64,000 bases of DNA from Parathalassolituus penaei (GTDB lineage Bacteria; Pseudomonadota; Gammaproteobacteria; Pseudomonadales; Oceanobacteraceae): NCBI RefSeq assembly GCF_026626885.1, contig NZ_JAPNOA010000029.1:248001-312000 (forward strand), in the 5' to 3' direction. Both the position numbers and the translations under genes were made by a program. A model generated the notes under the pieces. That model had not been told where the DNA came from, searched no databases, and saw nothing but the letters and a program-made list of their open reading frames with translations. Each line of letters starts with the position of its first letter. Within the stretch, counting starts at the first letter, position 1. This document shows, one piece after another, positions 8,767 through 17,881 of the stretch.

Positions 8767-10476
8767 ATGCCTAATCGTCTGGCTGGCTTCTTTCGAGCAG
8801 GCAGCTACACCCGTGTCCTGGCCGCTGTTGGGCTCGGATTTGGACTGAGTCTGTCTTACCTGGCTGACGGCCAGACCACCACAGCCGCAGCAACCACACC
8901 AAGCCGATCCAATGCCCCACAGGCGCAAGCCAAACAGGAATCGGCTTCAACCGCTACCACAGCCCAAGCGGCCGAGCAACCACCGGAACCCAAAGAGCCA
9001 TTAACCGCTGCCAATCTGTTTGAAGCGGTCGATAGGAAGGCCAAACGTCTGGCAGGCAAACCGTACGAGCCGATTCACGCCAATACCACCCCGGCGCTGT
9101 CTGCCATGAATTACGATCAGTATCGTCTGATCCGATTCCGCCAGGACGCCGCCCTGTGGAAAGACCAGTCTCTATTTGAAATCCAGATGTTCCACCCGGG
9201 TTTCCTGTATCGCGAGCCAATTGTCCTGCACACCAATCCAGACAACTTGCGCGACGAACAGGCGTTCCGTCAGGAATTTTTCAGTTACGAAGGTGACGCC
9301 GCAGCCGTTGCTGGTGAAGTACCGGAAAACGCCGGTTTTGCCGGTTTCCGCGTGCATTACCCGATTAACAGCGCTCACTACAAGGATGAGTTTCTGGTAT
9401 TCCAGGGAGCCTCCTATTTCCGTCTGGTTGGCCCAGGTCTGACCTACGGTTTGTCTGCACGCGGTCTGGCAATCGACACGGCCGAACCCAATGGTGAAGA
9501 GTTCCCGATTTTCCGTGAATTCTGGCTGGTCAAACCGGGGCCGAATGACACTCATCTGGTGATCTACGCTCTGCTCGACAGCCACTCCGTTACCGGAGCC
9601 TACCGTTTTGAAGTGCATCCGGATGCACCCACCGAAATGACCGTTGAAGCCCACCTGTATGCCCGTCAGGACATTCGCAAGCTGGGTATGGCACCACTGA
9701 CCAGCATGTACATGTGGGGAGAGAACCACGTCGGTCCGGTCGATGACTATCGCCCGGAAGTACACGACTCCGACGGCCTGCTGATGGCAACCGCCAACGG
9801 GGAGTGGGTATGGCGTCCGCTGACCAATCACAAAGGCCTGCATGTGTCCTCATTCAGCGACACCAATCCGAAAGGTTTTGGTCTGATGCAGCGCGATCGT
9901 GATTTCAACCACTACATGGACCTCGACTCCCTGTACGAAACCCGCCCATCCATGTGGATCATGCCAACCAGTGATTGGGGCAGTGGTCGAGTAGAACTGG
10001 TGGAAATTCCAAGCGACAGCGAAACCAATGACAATATTGTTTCCTACTGGGTGCCATCCAAGCCATTCAAGGCGGGTGAAACCATGTCGTTCAGCTATAA
10101 ACTGCGCAGTGTTGATAACTACATTCCGGAGAACACTGGCGGCAAGGTCGTTGGCACCCGTATCGGTTGGGGCGCCATTCCTGGTGAACAAAACCCACCA
10201 CCCCACAGTGTGCGTCGGATTGTCGTCGACTTCCGTGGTGGTGAACTGGACAAACTGTCGCCAGATGCCCCCGTGCACGCCGACCTGTGGACGTCTTCCG
10301 GTCAGATTACTGAAATGAAAGTGGTGCGTTTGCCAGATGGAAAAACCTGGCGAGCGTCCTTCAAACTGCAACCCGATGGCAATAACCTGAGTGATATGCG
10401 CATGCACCTGCAACTTCGGGATCAGCGACTGAGCGAGATCTGGAGTTACGTCTGGTATCCAAGCGCCGTCAACTGA
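8767..10476 (+). CDS. opgG: OpgG, periplasmic glucan biosynthesis protein
   Basis: OpgG (MdoG) acts in the periplasm in synthesis of osmoregulated periplasmic glucans, working on the beta-1,2 backbone made by OpgH. The N-terminus has a signal-peptide-like hydrophobic stretch (about residues 14-33). An Ala/Thr/Gln-rich linker to about residue 80 makes the protein longer (569 aa) than the roughly 510 aa E. coli form. The mature part starts with LFEAVDRKAKRLAGKPYEP, and GLSARGLAIDTAEPNGEEFP and FREFWLVKP are family hallmarks. opgH follows after 34 bases, which favours OpgG over the paralogue OpgD. Confidence 0.95.
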   Translation: MPNRLAGFFRAGSYTRVLAAVGLGFGLSLSYLADGQTTTAAATTPSRSNAPQAQAKQESASTATTAQAAEQPPEPKEPLTAANLFEAVDRKAKRLAGKPYEPIHANTTPALSAMNYDQYRLIRFRQDAALWKDQSLFEIQMFHPGFLYREPIVLHTNPDNLRDEQAFRQEFFSYEGDAAAVAGEVPENAGFAGFRVHYPINSAHYKDEFLVFQGASYFRLVGPGLTYGLSARGLAIDTAEPNGEEFPIFREFWLVKPGPNDTHLVIYALLDSHSVTGAYRFEVHPDAPTEMTVEAHLYARQDIRKLGMAPLTSMYMWGENHVGPVDDYRPEVHDSDGLLMATANGEWVWRPLTNHKGLHVSSFSDTNPKGFGLMQRDRDFNHYMDLDSLYETRPSMWIMPTSDWGSGRVELVEIPSDSETNDNIVSYWVPSKPFKAGETMSFSYKLRSVDNYIPENTGGKVVGTRIGWGAIPGEQNPPPHSVRRIVVDFRGGELDKLSPDAPVHADLWTSSGQITEMKVVRLPDGKTWRASFKLQPDGNNLSDMRMHLQLRDQRLSEIWSYVWYPSAVN

Positions 10477-10510
10477 GCTAACCGGGAATTCTTAATCCGT
10501 CTGAACTGAA

Positions 10511-12481
10511 ATGATGAATAGCCAGTATTCTGCAGAAAAGGCCACCCAGGACCCGGTGGCCGAGGTCGAACTGCACGACCAGATGCGCCCGGATGTCATC
10601 CGGGTGCCTGCCAAAAAAGCCAGACGGATCCTGTTTATTATTCTCAGCGTCCTGACTGCGGCCGCCGGTGTGTACACCATGTACGACATCCTCGCGGCCA
10701 ACGGTCTGACCACCCTGGAGGGCATCCTGCTGGTGCTGTTTTCAGTCACCTTCTGCTGGATCGCCATGGCATTCTGGAGCGGTCTGTTCGGTTTTATCCT
10801 GCAGATGCTCAAACGTGATCCTCTGACATTGGGACCTGCAGTCAGCCCAACCCTCAATCAGTCACCGCTCACCACCCGCACCGCCGTGGTGATGCCGGTG
10901 TATAACGAAGATATCACCCGCGTGATTGCCGGGTTCGAGGCGACCCTGCGTTCCCTTGAAGACACTGGCGAAATTGCCCACTTCGATTTTTACCTGCTGA
11001 GTGACACCACCAGCCTGTATATCGCCCAGAACGAGCGTAATGCCTGGGCCCAACTGCAGGATCGTCTGGGGCCAATTGGTCAGCAATGTTTCTACCGTCG
11101 TCGTGAAAAGAATATCGGTCGCAAGGTGGGTAACCTGTCCGACTTCTGCCAGCGCTGGGGTAGCAACTACGAGCATATGATTGTTCTGGATGCCGACAGC
11201 GTTATGAACGGTGACACCCTGCTGACCCTGGTACGTACCATGGAAGCTAACCCGCGTGCGGGTCTGGTCCAAACCGTGCCGATCCCAGTGCGTCAAACCA
11301 CCTTCTTCGGCCGTTTTGTGCAATTTGCTGCGGTGCTGTACAGCCCGATGCTTGCCACCGGTATTGCCTTCTGGCAAGCCGAATCCGCCAACTATTGGGG
11401 CCACAACGCCATTATCCGTGTCCGTGCTTTTATGGATCACTGCGGCCTGCCAACACTGGAAGGCAAGGCGCCTTTTGGTGGTGATATTCTCAGCCACGAC
11501 TTTGTGGAAGCCGCCCTGCTGCGTCGCGCTGGCTGGCGTGTGCTGTTGCTATCCGATCTTGGTGGCAGCTTTGAAGAAGTACCGTGCAACATCATTGACT
11601 ACGCCAAGCGTGACCGTCGTTGGGTTCAGGGCAATATCCAGCACCTGGGTCTGCTGAAACTGCCAGACCTGCATCCAATCAGCCGTCTGCACTTTTTTAT
11701 GGGTGCCATTGCCTATATCACCTCGTTTATCTGGCTGATGATGCTGGTACTGAGTACGGCCGACGCGGTAATCCGTGCCCTCCACGCCAATGTGTATTTC
11801 ACCGGGATTTACCAGCTGTACCCAAGCTGGCCGATTGATAAAACACCGCAGATCGCGGCCCTGATTATTCTCACCATCACCTTGCTGATGGGGCCAAAAC
11901 TGCTGGCGATTATTCTGACCATCACCCACCGTCGTCAGGAGTTTGGCGGTACGCGGGCGATTATCAAAGGCTCAATAATCGAAACCCTGTTTGCCATCCT
12001 GATTGCACCAATCATGATGAGTTACCACGCCTGGTTTGTGTTGTCGGTATTCCTTGGCTTCAAGGTGAACTGGGATGCTCAGGATCGTGAAGGCCGTATG
12101 CTGCCATGGGGCGAGTCCATTGCCCGTACATCCCGCATGACCATTCTGGCGTTGCTCTGGGGTTGGGTTACCTACACCTATGCACCGATTTTCTTCTGGT
12201 GGTTGCTGCCAATCACTACCGGGATGGTGCTGTCATCCGCCATTGTACGTTACTCGTCCAGTCTTGATCTGGGTACAGTCTGCCGTGAAAACGGTATTTT
12301 TGTTTGCCCGGACGAAACCAACGAACCCGATGTTCTGACTCGTCTGCGTGAACTGCAGGCAGAAGAATACCCGCCACTGGAACAGCCCGCCGATACGCCG
12401 GCGCTGCCGCCGGAAAACTGGCGTGACATGCCTCACCCGCCTCTGACCCAGTATTACCGCGCGCCGTTCGCGCGCCGGTAA
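10511..12481 (+). CDS. opgH: OpgH, glucan glucosyltransferase (short form)
   Basis: OpgH is the inner-membrane family-2 glycosyltransferase that makes and exports the glucan backbone from UDP-glucose. Two N-terminal membrane segments (about 38-60 and 70-98) are followed by the catalytic domain with TAVVMPVYNED, the DAD metal-binding motif at 227-229, and RRWVQGN near 369-375. Further membrane segments lie at about 390-560. At 656 residues it is much shorter than the E. coli form (847). Most of the difference seems to be the missing long cytoplasmic N-terminus, since only about 38 residues precede the first membrane segment. Confidence 0.94.
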   Translation: MMNSQYSAEKATQDPVAEVELHDQMRPDVIRVPAKKARRILFIILSVLTAAAGVYTMYDILAANGLTTLEGILLVLFSVTFCWIAMAFWSGLFGFILQMLKRDPLTLGPAVSPTLNQSPLTTRTAVVMPVYNEDITRVIAGFEATLRSLEDTGEIAHFDFYLLSDTTSLYIAQNERNAWAQLQDRLGPIGQQCFYRRREKNIGRKVGNLSDFCQRWGSNYEHMIVLDADSVMNGDTLLTLVRTMEANPRAGLVQTVPIPVRQTTFFGRFVQFAAVLYSPMLATGIAFWQAESANYWGHNAIIRVRAFMDHCGLPTLEGKAPFGGDILSHDFVEAALLRRAGWRVLLLSDLGGSFEEVPCNIIDYAKRDRRWVQGNIQHLGLLKLPDLHPISRLHFFMGAIAYITSFIWLMMLVLSTADAVIRALHANVYFTGIYQLYPSWPIDKTPQIAALIILTITLLMGPKLLAIILTITHRRQEFGGTRAIIKGSIIETLFAILIAPIMMSYHAWFVLSVFLGFKVNWDAQDREGRMLPWGESIARTSRMTILALLWGWVTYTYAPIFFWWLLPITTGMVLSSAIVRYSSSLDLGTVCRENGIFVCPDETNEPDVLTRLRELQAEEYPPLEQPADTPALPPENWRDMPHPPLTQYYRAPFARR

Positions 12482-12489
12482 TCCTGGCA

Positions 12490-12528
12490 GGAACCCGACA
12501 AGCCAGTCAGACTGGCTTGTCGGGTTCC
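12490..12528. terminator. 39-bp perfect palindrome between opgH and flhB, overlapping the flhB stop
   Basis: A 19-bp arm starting GGAACCCGACAAGCC and its exact complement flank one central base at 12509. It lies 8 bases after opgH and covers the stop and last six codons of the convergent flhB. Neither side has a clear T-run. A bidirectional terminator or transcript-end barrier for two convergent units is the simplest reading. Confidence 0.6.
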
Positions 12529-13661
12529 GGATCGACCCGCAAATCGCGCGGAATCGGCATATCCGGTTTGCGCGCCGGTCTTGGCCCCTTGCCTTTGGCG
12601 AACATATCCATCTGGTAGATGTACGCCAGCACTTGAGCGACCGCCACATACAAGCCCTCCGGAATTTCGTCGCCGACCTTGGCATGTGTGTATAACGCCC
12701 GCGCCAACGGTGGTGCCTGCATACGTGGAACGTTGTGCTCCTTGGCCATTTCCCGAATCCGGAACGCCACCTCATCAGCACCTTTGGCGACCACCACCGG
12801 TGCTCGCATGCTTTCCGACTGGTATTTGAGTGCCACAGAGAAGTGCGTCGGGTTGGTAATCACCACATCCGCCGTTGGCACATCGGCCATCATGCGACGT
12901 TGTGCGGCTTCCCGCTGCAACTGGCGAATCCGGCCTTTTACCTCAGGTTTGCCCTCAGTTTCCTTATATTCGTCCTTGATATCCTGCATGCTCATGCGCA
13001 GCTTTTTCATATGACTGTGGATTTGCCAGGGCACATCCACCATCGCAATCAGCGCGGTCGACAGGCAAATCAGCAGAAACGCCATAATCAGAATATCAAC
13101 CGCGCCACGCATGGCGCCTTCTACCGGCATGCGCAACAGACTGAGTGCCCCCGGAAAGAAATAGACCAACACCAACCAGGAACTGAACCCCACCACCAGC
13201 ACCTTGGCCCACGACTTCACCAGCTCAACCACCGAGTTGGCCGAAAACATCCGCTTAAGACCAGCCAGCGGGTCCATCCGGCTTAACTTGGGCTCAATTG
13301 CCTTGGTCGAAAACAACCAGCCCCCCACTCCAATCGGGCCGATCAACGCCGCAACCAGCATCAGGGCCAACCAGGGCGCAAGACCAATACCAGCCTCCTG
13401 CACAGAGGTCAGCAGATGAATCGCCATCAGACGCGGATCAAACGCCGTCTCACGGTCAAATTCAAAACCGTATTTGCCAACATCGACAATACGCTCACTC
13501 ATAAACGGCCCAAGCGCGTACAACCCGGCCGCTCCTAATGCCAGTACCGCGGTGGTATTCAGTTCTTTTGATCGGGGGACCTGACCTTCTTCACGGGCTT
13601 TTTCAAGCCTTCGCGACGTGGGTTCTTCGGTCTTCTCCTGCCCGCTGTCTTCTTCAGCCAT
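12507..13661 (-). CDS. flhB: FlhB, flagellar export switch protein
   Basis: FlhB is the export-gate protein that switches substrate specificity from rod/hook to filament proteins. The N-terminus EKTEEPTSRRLEKAREEGQVPRS is typical. Four membrane segments lie between about residues 35 and 210, and the autocleavage motif NPTH is at 270-273. The cytoplasmic C-terminal domain ends in a Pro/Arg/Lys-rich tail that is partly encoded by the 39-bp palindrome. It is the last gene of the fliQR-flhB unit, 18 bases after fliR. Confidence 0.97.
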   Translation of the reverse strand: MAEEDSGQEKTEEPTSRRLEKAREEGQVPRSKELNTTAVLALGAAGLYALGPFMSERIVDVGKYGFEFDRETAFDPRLMAIHLLTSVQEAGIGLAPWLALMLVAALIGPIGVGGWLFSTKAIEPKLSRMDPLAGLKRMFSANSVVELVKSWAKVLVVGFSSWLVLVYFFPGALSLLRMPVEGAMRGAVDILIMAFLLICLSTALIAMVDVPWQIHSHMKKLRMSMQDIKDEYKETEGKPEVKGRIRQLQREAAQRRMMADVPTADVVITNPTHFSVALKYQSESMRAPVVVAKGADEVAFRIREMAKEHNVPRMQAPPLARALYTHAKVGDEIPEGLYVAVAQVLAYIYQMDMFAKGKGPRPARKPDMPIPRDLRVDPEPDKPV

Positions 13662-13679
13662 GGCGGTTGCCCTCCAGCC

Positions 13680-14465
13680 TTACCCGGTGAGCTTGCGGGT
13701 AAAGGTGAACACTTCCTCCATTAATCCCTGAAAGCCCGACGCCATTTCACTCAACGTCAGCCAGAGAATAAAGAGGCCCACAATCATGGTTACCGGAAAG
13801 CCCAGCGAGAAAATATTCAGCTGTGGTGCCGCCCTAGTCATCACCCCAAACGCCAGGTTCACCACCAGCAGCGCGGTTAACGCCGGCAGCGAAATCACCA
13901 GAGCAGCCGCAAACATCCAGCTGCCCCATTGCACAATACTGGCGAAGGCATCCGGGCCCAGTCCTTCAAAGCCCACCGGCAAACGGAAAAAGCTGTCGAT
14001 CATGATACCAATCAGCACCAGATGACCATTGAGCGACAAAAACACCAGACTCACCAGAAACAGCAACCACTGACTGATCACCACCACCGACGCTCCCTGG
14101 GAAGGATCAACGGTGGTGGCAATACCCAAGCCGGTTTGCATGGCAATCAGCTGACCCGCCAACACAAACACCTGGTTCAACAGCTCCACCACAAAGCCCA
14201 GTGCCACACCAATCAGAATTTGCTGCAGCACAATCACCATGGCCGCCACCGATAGCGGATCCACCACCGGGAACGGCGGCAGAATCGGCACCACAGCCAG
14301 GGTCATCATAATGGCCAGAATCAGGCGGATACGGGTCGGCACCAGACGAGTACCGAGCAGTGGCATCACCATCAGCAAACCGGCAATCCGGGCGAATGGA
14401 AACAGGTAACGACTGATCCAGTGCCCCACTTCAAGGGCATCGACCTCGTACATGGCGTCAGCCAA
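13680..14465 (-). CDS. fliR: FliR, flagellar export gate protein
   Basis: This polytopic membrane protein of 261 residues is part of the FliPQR export channel. It has six or so hydrophobic segments and the family pattern of an N-terminal RIAGLLMVMPLLGTRLVPTR and a central QTGLGIATTVDPSQGASV. The start overlaps the fliQ end by 8 bases, which suggests coupled translation. Confidence 0.96.
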   Translation of the reverse strand: MADAMYEVDALEVGHWISRYLFPFARIAGLLMVMPLLGTRLVPTRIRLILAIMMTLAVVPILPPFPVVDPLSVAAMVIVLQQILIGVALGFVVELLNQVFVLAGQLIAMQTGLGIATTVDPSQGASVVVISQWLLFLVSLVFLSLNGHLVLIGIMIDSFFRLPVGFEGLGPDAFASIVQWGSWMFAAALVISLPALTALLVVNLAFGVMTRAAPQLNIFSLGFPVTMIVGLFILWLTLSEMASGFQGLMEEVFTFTRKLTG

Positions 14466-14727
14466 TCAGGAAGGGAATATTCATAAAAATCTGGCGGGTG
14501 TAGTCCACCACCATATTGACCGCCCAGGGGCCAAGGCCAATCAGGGCCAGCATGGTCACCACCAGACGAGGCAGGAAACTCAGTGTCTGTTCGTTAATCT
14601 GGGTCGCCGCCTGAAAGGTACTGACGATCAAACCAATCACCAGCCCAGGCACAATCATGGCCACCACAATCAGCAGCACCAGATACAAGGCATGGGTAAA
14701 AATATCGCCAATATCATTTGGGGTCAT
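14458..14727 (-). CDS. fliQ: FliQ, flagellar export gate protein
   Basis: FliQ is a small membrane protein of 89 residues with two hydrophobic segments (about 14-35 and 52-72) that forms part of the FliPQR channel. TFQAATQINEQTLSFLPR is the conserved cytoplasmic loop. A GACAGGAG ribosome-binding site precedes the ATG. Unusually, it is separated from fliP by 318 bases holding a terminator and a sigma-54-like promoter, so it appears to head its own transcription unit. Confidence 0.96.
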   Translation of the reverse strand: MTPNDIGDIFTHALYLVLLIVVAMIVPGLVIGLIVSTFQAATQINEQTLSFLPRLVVTMLALIGLGPWAVNMVVDYTRQIFMNIPFLIG

Positions 14728-14796
14728 AACCGGCTCCTGTCATAAAACCGCCGACGACAGAAATCCGTCGTCCATCGGCGGGCTTACTACAGGTAA

Positions 14797-14812
14797 TGCG
14801 GGAATCGTGCCG
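14797..14812 (-). promoter_or_regulatory. Candidate sigma-54 promoter for fliQR-flhB
   Basis: The minus strand reads CGGCACGATTCCCGCA, with the invariant GG (14811-14810) and GC (14799-14798) separated by exactly 10 bases and a complete GGCACG -24 element. The -12 part (CCGCA against TTGCA) is weaker. It lies after the terminator that follows fliP and about 70 bases upstream of fliQ. Better matches sit upstream of fliE, fliL and fliK, which supports a shared RpoN control. Confidence 0.6.
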
Positions 14813-14844
14813 GTTTAGCACGCGAGAAAACGGTTTTTGCAGCC

Positions 14845-14870
14845 AATAAAAAAGGCGGCACAAGGCCGCC
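14845..14870 (-). terminator. Intrinsic terminator between fliP and fliQ
   Basis: On the minus strand GGCGGC, the loop CTTGT, and GCCGCC form a GC-rich 6-bp stem that is followed at once by TTTTTTATT. This is a textbook rho-independent terminator, placed about 175 bases after the fliP stop inside what is normally a continuous export operon. Confidence 0.85.
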
Positions 14871-15045
14871 GAATAACCGCATCTCAGACAACAACATCGA
14901 GCACCAACAGAACAACTGGAGAAAAACACGGGAGAAAAACTGATAACAAACCTTGGAGCAAACCCGCCAGGAACATCAGACGACAACATTCATCAGCTGG
15001 CTCACCAATAAATTAACCATAGACCACAAATCACCACTGTGTGGT

Positions 15046-15828
15046 TCAAACCGTACCAAATGAGTTGGCGAGCGTGCCCATAATCAGCGCCCAGCCATCA
15101 ATCAGGACAAACAGCATGATCTTGAACGGTAACGAAATGATCACCGGTGACAACATCATCATACCCATCGCCATCAGGATACTGGCGACGACCAGGTCGA
15201 TGATCAGGAACGGAATAAAAATCAGAAAACCAATCTGAAAAGCCGTTTTCAGCTCACTGGTAATAAACGCCGGAATCAGAACATGCAGCGGAGTATCCGC
15301 AGGCGTCGCAATATTCTGGGAGCCGCTGATACGCATAAACAGATCGAGATCGTTTTCGCGGGTTTGCCCCAGCATAAACTCATGCAGGGGTTTGACTCCG
15401 GTTTCCAGCGCCTGTACCGACGTCATCTGTTCGTTAAGATAGGGCTGAATGGCATCCGTGTTGATCTTCTGGAAGACCGGCATCATCACAAACAGGGTCA
15501 GAAACAACGACAGCCCCAGCAGTACCTGATTTGAAGGCGTCTGCTGCAAACCGATGGCCTGACGCAGAATCGCCATTACCACGATAATCCGGGTAAACGC
15601 CGTCATCATGATCAGTAAAGATGGCAACACCGACAGCAATGTCATCACCGCCAGAATCTGGATAGTGACGGTATATTCGCCACTGCCAGACGGTGCAGGT
15701 TTATACAGCAGGGCCGGAATCCCCAGGCTGGCCAAAGACTGGCTGTTATCGGCGGCCAGAGCCGTCAGCGGCGTCATCAGCAGGGCAAAACCTGCCCACA
15801 CCAGCGTACGAATAGCGCCAGAGACCAT
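15046..15828 (-). CDS. fliP: FliP, flagellar export gate protein
   Basis: FliP is the central export-gate membrane protein. The N-terminal cleavable signal ends near PLTALA. The large loop and the C-terminal [20 protein letters not shown] are strongly conserved. The ATG at 15828 is chosen, giving 260 residues and placing the signal peptide at the very N-terminus; a TTG 36 bases upstream is also in frame but less likely. It ends the fliLMNOP unit, and a terminator follows after about 175 bases. Confidence 0.96.
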   Translation of the reverse strand: MVSGAIRTLVWAGFALLMTPLTALAADNSQSLASLGIPALLYKPAPSGSGEYTVTIQILAVMTLLSVLPSLLIMMTAFTRIIVVMAILRQAIGLQQTPSNQVLLGLSLFLTLFVMMPVFQKINTDAIQPYLNEQMTSVQALETGVKPLHEFMLGQTRENDLDLFMRISGSQNIATPADTPLHVLIPAFITSELKTAFQIGFLIFIPFLIIDLVVASILMAMGMMMLSPVIISLPFKIMLFVLIDGWALIMGTLANSFGTV

Positions 15829-15889
15829 AATCCAACCCCCAAATGTGCCCGAACGGGCGTACAACGGCGAACGGTTCAGATGCCCGGCA

Positions 15890-16432
15890 TCAGACCCGTG
15901 CCAGCGTTTTTTTCAGAACCTCGGCAAATGCCGATGTAATGGCCTGGCTCCCCACCGTTTTGCCAGCACCAGCAACTGACGACTCGGCCTCTGATGCGGA
16001 TGAAAATACCGTTGATGTCTCCGCCTGCTGCTGATCAAAAGCCTGCTCGGCACTGCTCTCCAGCGGCAACTCGGCCAGCGTGGTAATTTGCTGTGAGGTC
16101 ACTCCCAACAACAGACGTTTGCCACCCACATCAACCACCAGCAGTTTTTCTTTTACACCGAGGTTCAAAACTCCGGCGGTGCGAATAGCGACGTCATCCT
16201 GACGCCCGGTTTGTAACCATTTGAGGTGTTGCAAACGCCGCGCCAGCAACGCCAACCCGGCAATCATCACCAGAATCAGCACCAGTGACGCCATCACCTT
16301 GCCGGTAGTCGCCATCGGGCCCGGTGCGGCTGCCGGTAGCTCGGATGCCAGCACCGGAGCCGTCAAACCCAGAGCCAACCCGCCGAGCACAACAGCGCAA
16401 AGACGTTTAACGCAGACGCTGGATACGTTCAC
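15890..16432 (-). CDS. fliO: FliO, flagellar export accessory protein
   Basis: FliO is a bitopic protein that helps assemble the FliP ring. There is a signal-like N-terminus, a membrane segment at about residues 45-66 ([20 protein letters not shown]), then a cytoplasmic domain with [19 protein letters not shown], which is the family core. The C-terminal 60 residues are Ser/Ala/Glu-rich and poorly conserved. The GTG start overlaps the fliN end by 26 bases; no alternative start gives a better fit. Confidence 0.9.
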   Translation of the reverse strand: MNVSSVCVKRLCAVVLGGLALGLTAPVLASELPAAAPGPMATTGKVMASLVLILVMIAGLALLARRLQHLKWLQTGRQDDVAIRTAGVLNLGVKEKLLVVDVGGKRLLLGVTSQQITTLAELPLESSAEQAFDQQQAETSTVFSSASEAESSVAGAGKTVGSQAITSAFAEVLKKTLARV

Positions 16433-16862
16433 TCTGGCTCACCACATCCGTCAGGCGGATCCCGAATTTGTCGTTCACCATCACCACCTCACCGTGGGCA
16501 ATGAGGGTGCCGTTTACCAGCACGTCCAACGGCTCACCGGCCAGACGGTCGAGTTCGACTACCGAGCCCTGGTTGAGCTGCAGCAGGTTACGAATAGGAA
16601 TCTGGGTGCAACCGACTTCCATGGAGATTCGCACCGGAATATCCAGAATCACATCCAGTTCCGGGCCATCGCCGTTTTGATAACGAACCTTGCCCTCGTC
16701 TTTCAGCTCTTCCAGCTGGACCTTTTCCACTTCGTCTTCCGGAATATCACCGGATTCCGCCATGGCCGCTGCCCACTCGTCAGCCAGCGCCTGATCATCC
16801 TGCTGGGCAGCGATCTGGTCTGCCAGCGCCTGAGGGTCCAGATCATCGTTTTTACTGCTCAT
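16407..16862 (-). CDS. fliN: FliN, flagellar motor switch protein
   Basis: FliN is a C-ring component that sets rotation direction with FliM and FliG and docks FliH at the export apparatus. The C-terminal SpoA (surface presentation) domain is clear: LDVILDIPVRISMEVGCTQI, then LLQLNQGSVVELDRLAGEPL and LIAHGEVVMVNDKFGIRLTD. The first 65 residues are an acidic, Ala/Asp-rich extension as in Pseudomonas FliN. It overlaps fliM by 4 bases. Confidence 0.97.
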   Translation of the reverse strand: MSSKNDDLDPQALADQIAAQQDDQALADEWAAAMAESGDIPEDEVEKVQLEELKDEGKVRYQNGDGPELDVILDIPVRISMEVGCTQIPIRNLLQLNQGSVVELDRLAGEPLDVLVNGTLIAHGEVVMVNDKFGIRLTDVVSQSERIQRLR

Positions 16863-17869
16863 GATGGTTTCCTCTCAACCAGTGCCGTTCCCGGCTCGTT
16901 ATTGCGTCGTTTCGGTTTGATCTGGTCAATAATCTTGACCGCCAGGTTTTCACCAGAAATCCCCATCTTGCCGCGGAAAATCGGTACACCATTAGCCTGC
17001 AAAATAAATTCTTCCGGCATGTCCACAGGGATGACATCACCCGCTTTCAGCGCTGCGACCTCTCGCAGACTCATACGACGCTCAACAAGAGTGCCATGCA
17101 TCGGCACCTGAGCCTCAAGAATGTCTTCGCGCAACGACTGCAACCAGCGCTCGTCAACGTCATCCACGTCACTCTGCACACCGGCATCGAGAATTTCGCG
17201 AATCGGTTCAATCATGGAATACGGCAGAGTCAGATGCAGATCACCGCCACCACCGTCGAGTTCGATATGGAAGGTACTGATCACCACTACTTCACTGGGA
17301 CTGACGATGTTGGCCATCGCCGGGTTTACTTCCGATCCCACGTACTCGAAGTCAACTTTCAGTACCGGTGACCAGGCCTCAATCATGTCGTTGAACACCT
17401 GATTCAGCACCAGCTGCACCACTCGAATTTCGGTCGGCGTAAATTCACGGCCTTCGATCTTGGCGTGGCGGCCATCCCCACCAAAGAAGTTGTCCACCAG
17501 CTTGAACACCAGCTTGGCGTCGAGAATAAACAGCGCAGTACCGCGTAACGGCCGCATTTTGACAAGGTTAAGACTGGTGGGTACGTACAGGGTATGGACG
17601 TATTCACCAAATTTCATGATCTGCACACCACCCGACGATACGTCGGCGCTGCGGCGCAGAAAGTTGAACATGCTGATACGGGTGTAACGAGCAAAACGTT
17701 CATTGATCATCTCAAGGGTCGGCATCCGCCCCCGAACGATCCGGTCGTTACTGGTGAGGTCGTAAGCTCTTACACCATCCCCACCAACAGCGTCATCCTG
17801 TTCGATGGCGCCGTCGTCGACCCCATGTAACAAGGCATCAATTTCATCTTGTGACAGTAAATCCTGCAC
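16859..17869 (-). CDS. fliM: FliM, flagellar motor switch protein
   Basis: FliM is the C-ring protein that binds phosphorylated CheY. The N-terminal CheY-binding peptide LSQDEIDALLHGV is at about residues 4-16. The middle domain carries RMPTLEMINERFARYTRISM, and the C-terminal SpoA domain resembles FliN. The length of 336 residues is normal. It starts 12 bases after fliL and overlaps fliN by 4 bases. Confidence 0.98.
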   Translation of the reverse strand: MQDLLSQDEIDALLHGVDDGAIEQDDAVGGDGVRAYDLTSNDRIVRGRMPTLEMINERFARYTRISMFNFLRRSADVSSGGVQIMKFGEYVHTLYVPTSLNLVKMRPLRGTALFILDAKLVFKLVDNFFGGDGRHAKIEGREFTPTEIRVVQLVLNQVFNDMIEAWSPVLKVDFEYVGSEVNPAMANIVSPSEVVVISTFHIELDGGGGDLHLTLPYSMIEPIREILDAGVQSDVDDVDERWLQSLREDILEAQVPMHGTLVERRMSLREVAALKAGDVIPVDMPEEFILQANGVPIFRGKMGISGENLAVKIIDQIKPKRRNNEPGTALVERKPS

Positions 17870-17881
17870 GATAGTGATTCC

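Noticed and set aside
14714-14989. A 91-codon minus-strand open frame in the fliP-fliQ gap
   Set aside because: It runs through the intrinsic terminator and the sigma-54-like site, overlaps fliQ, and has a Cys- and Arg-rich composition typical of random translation.
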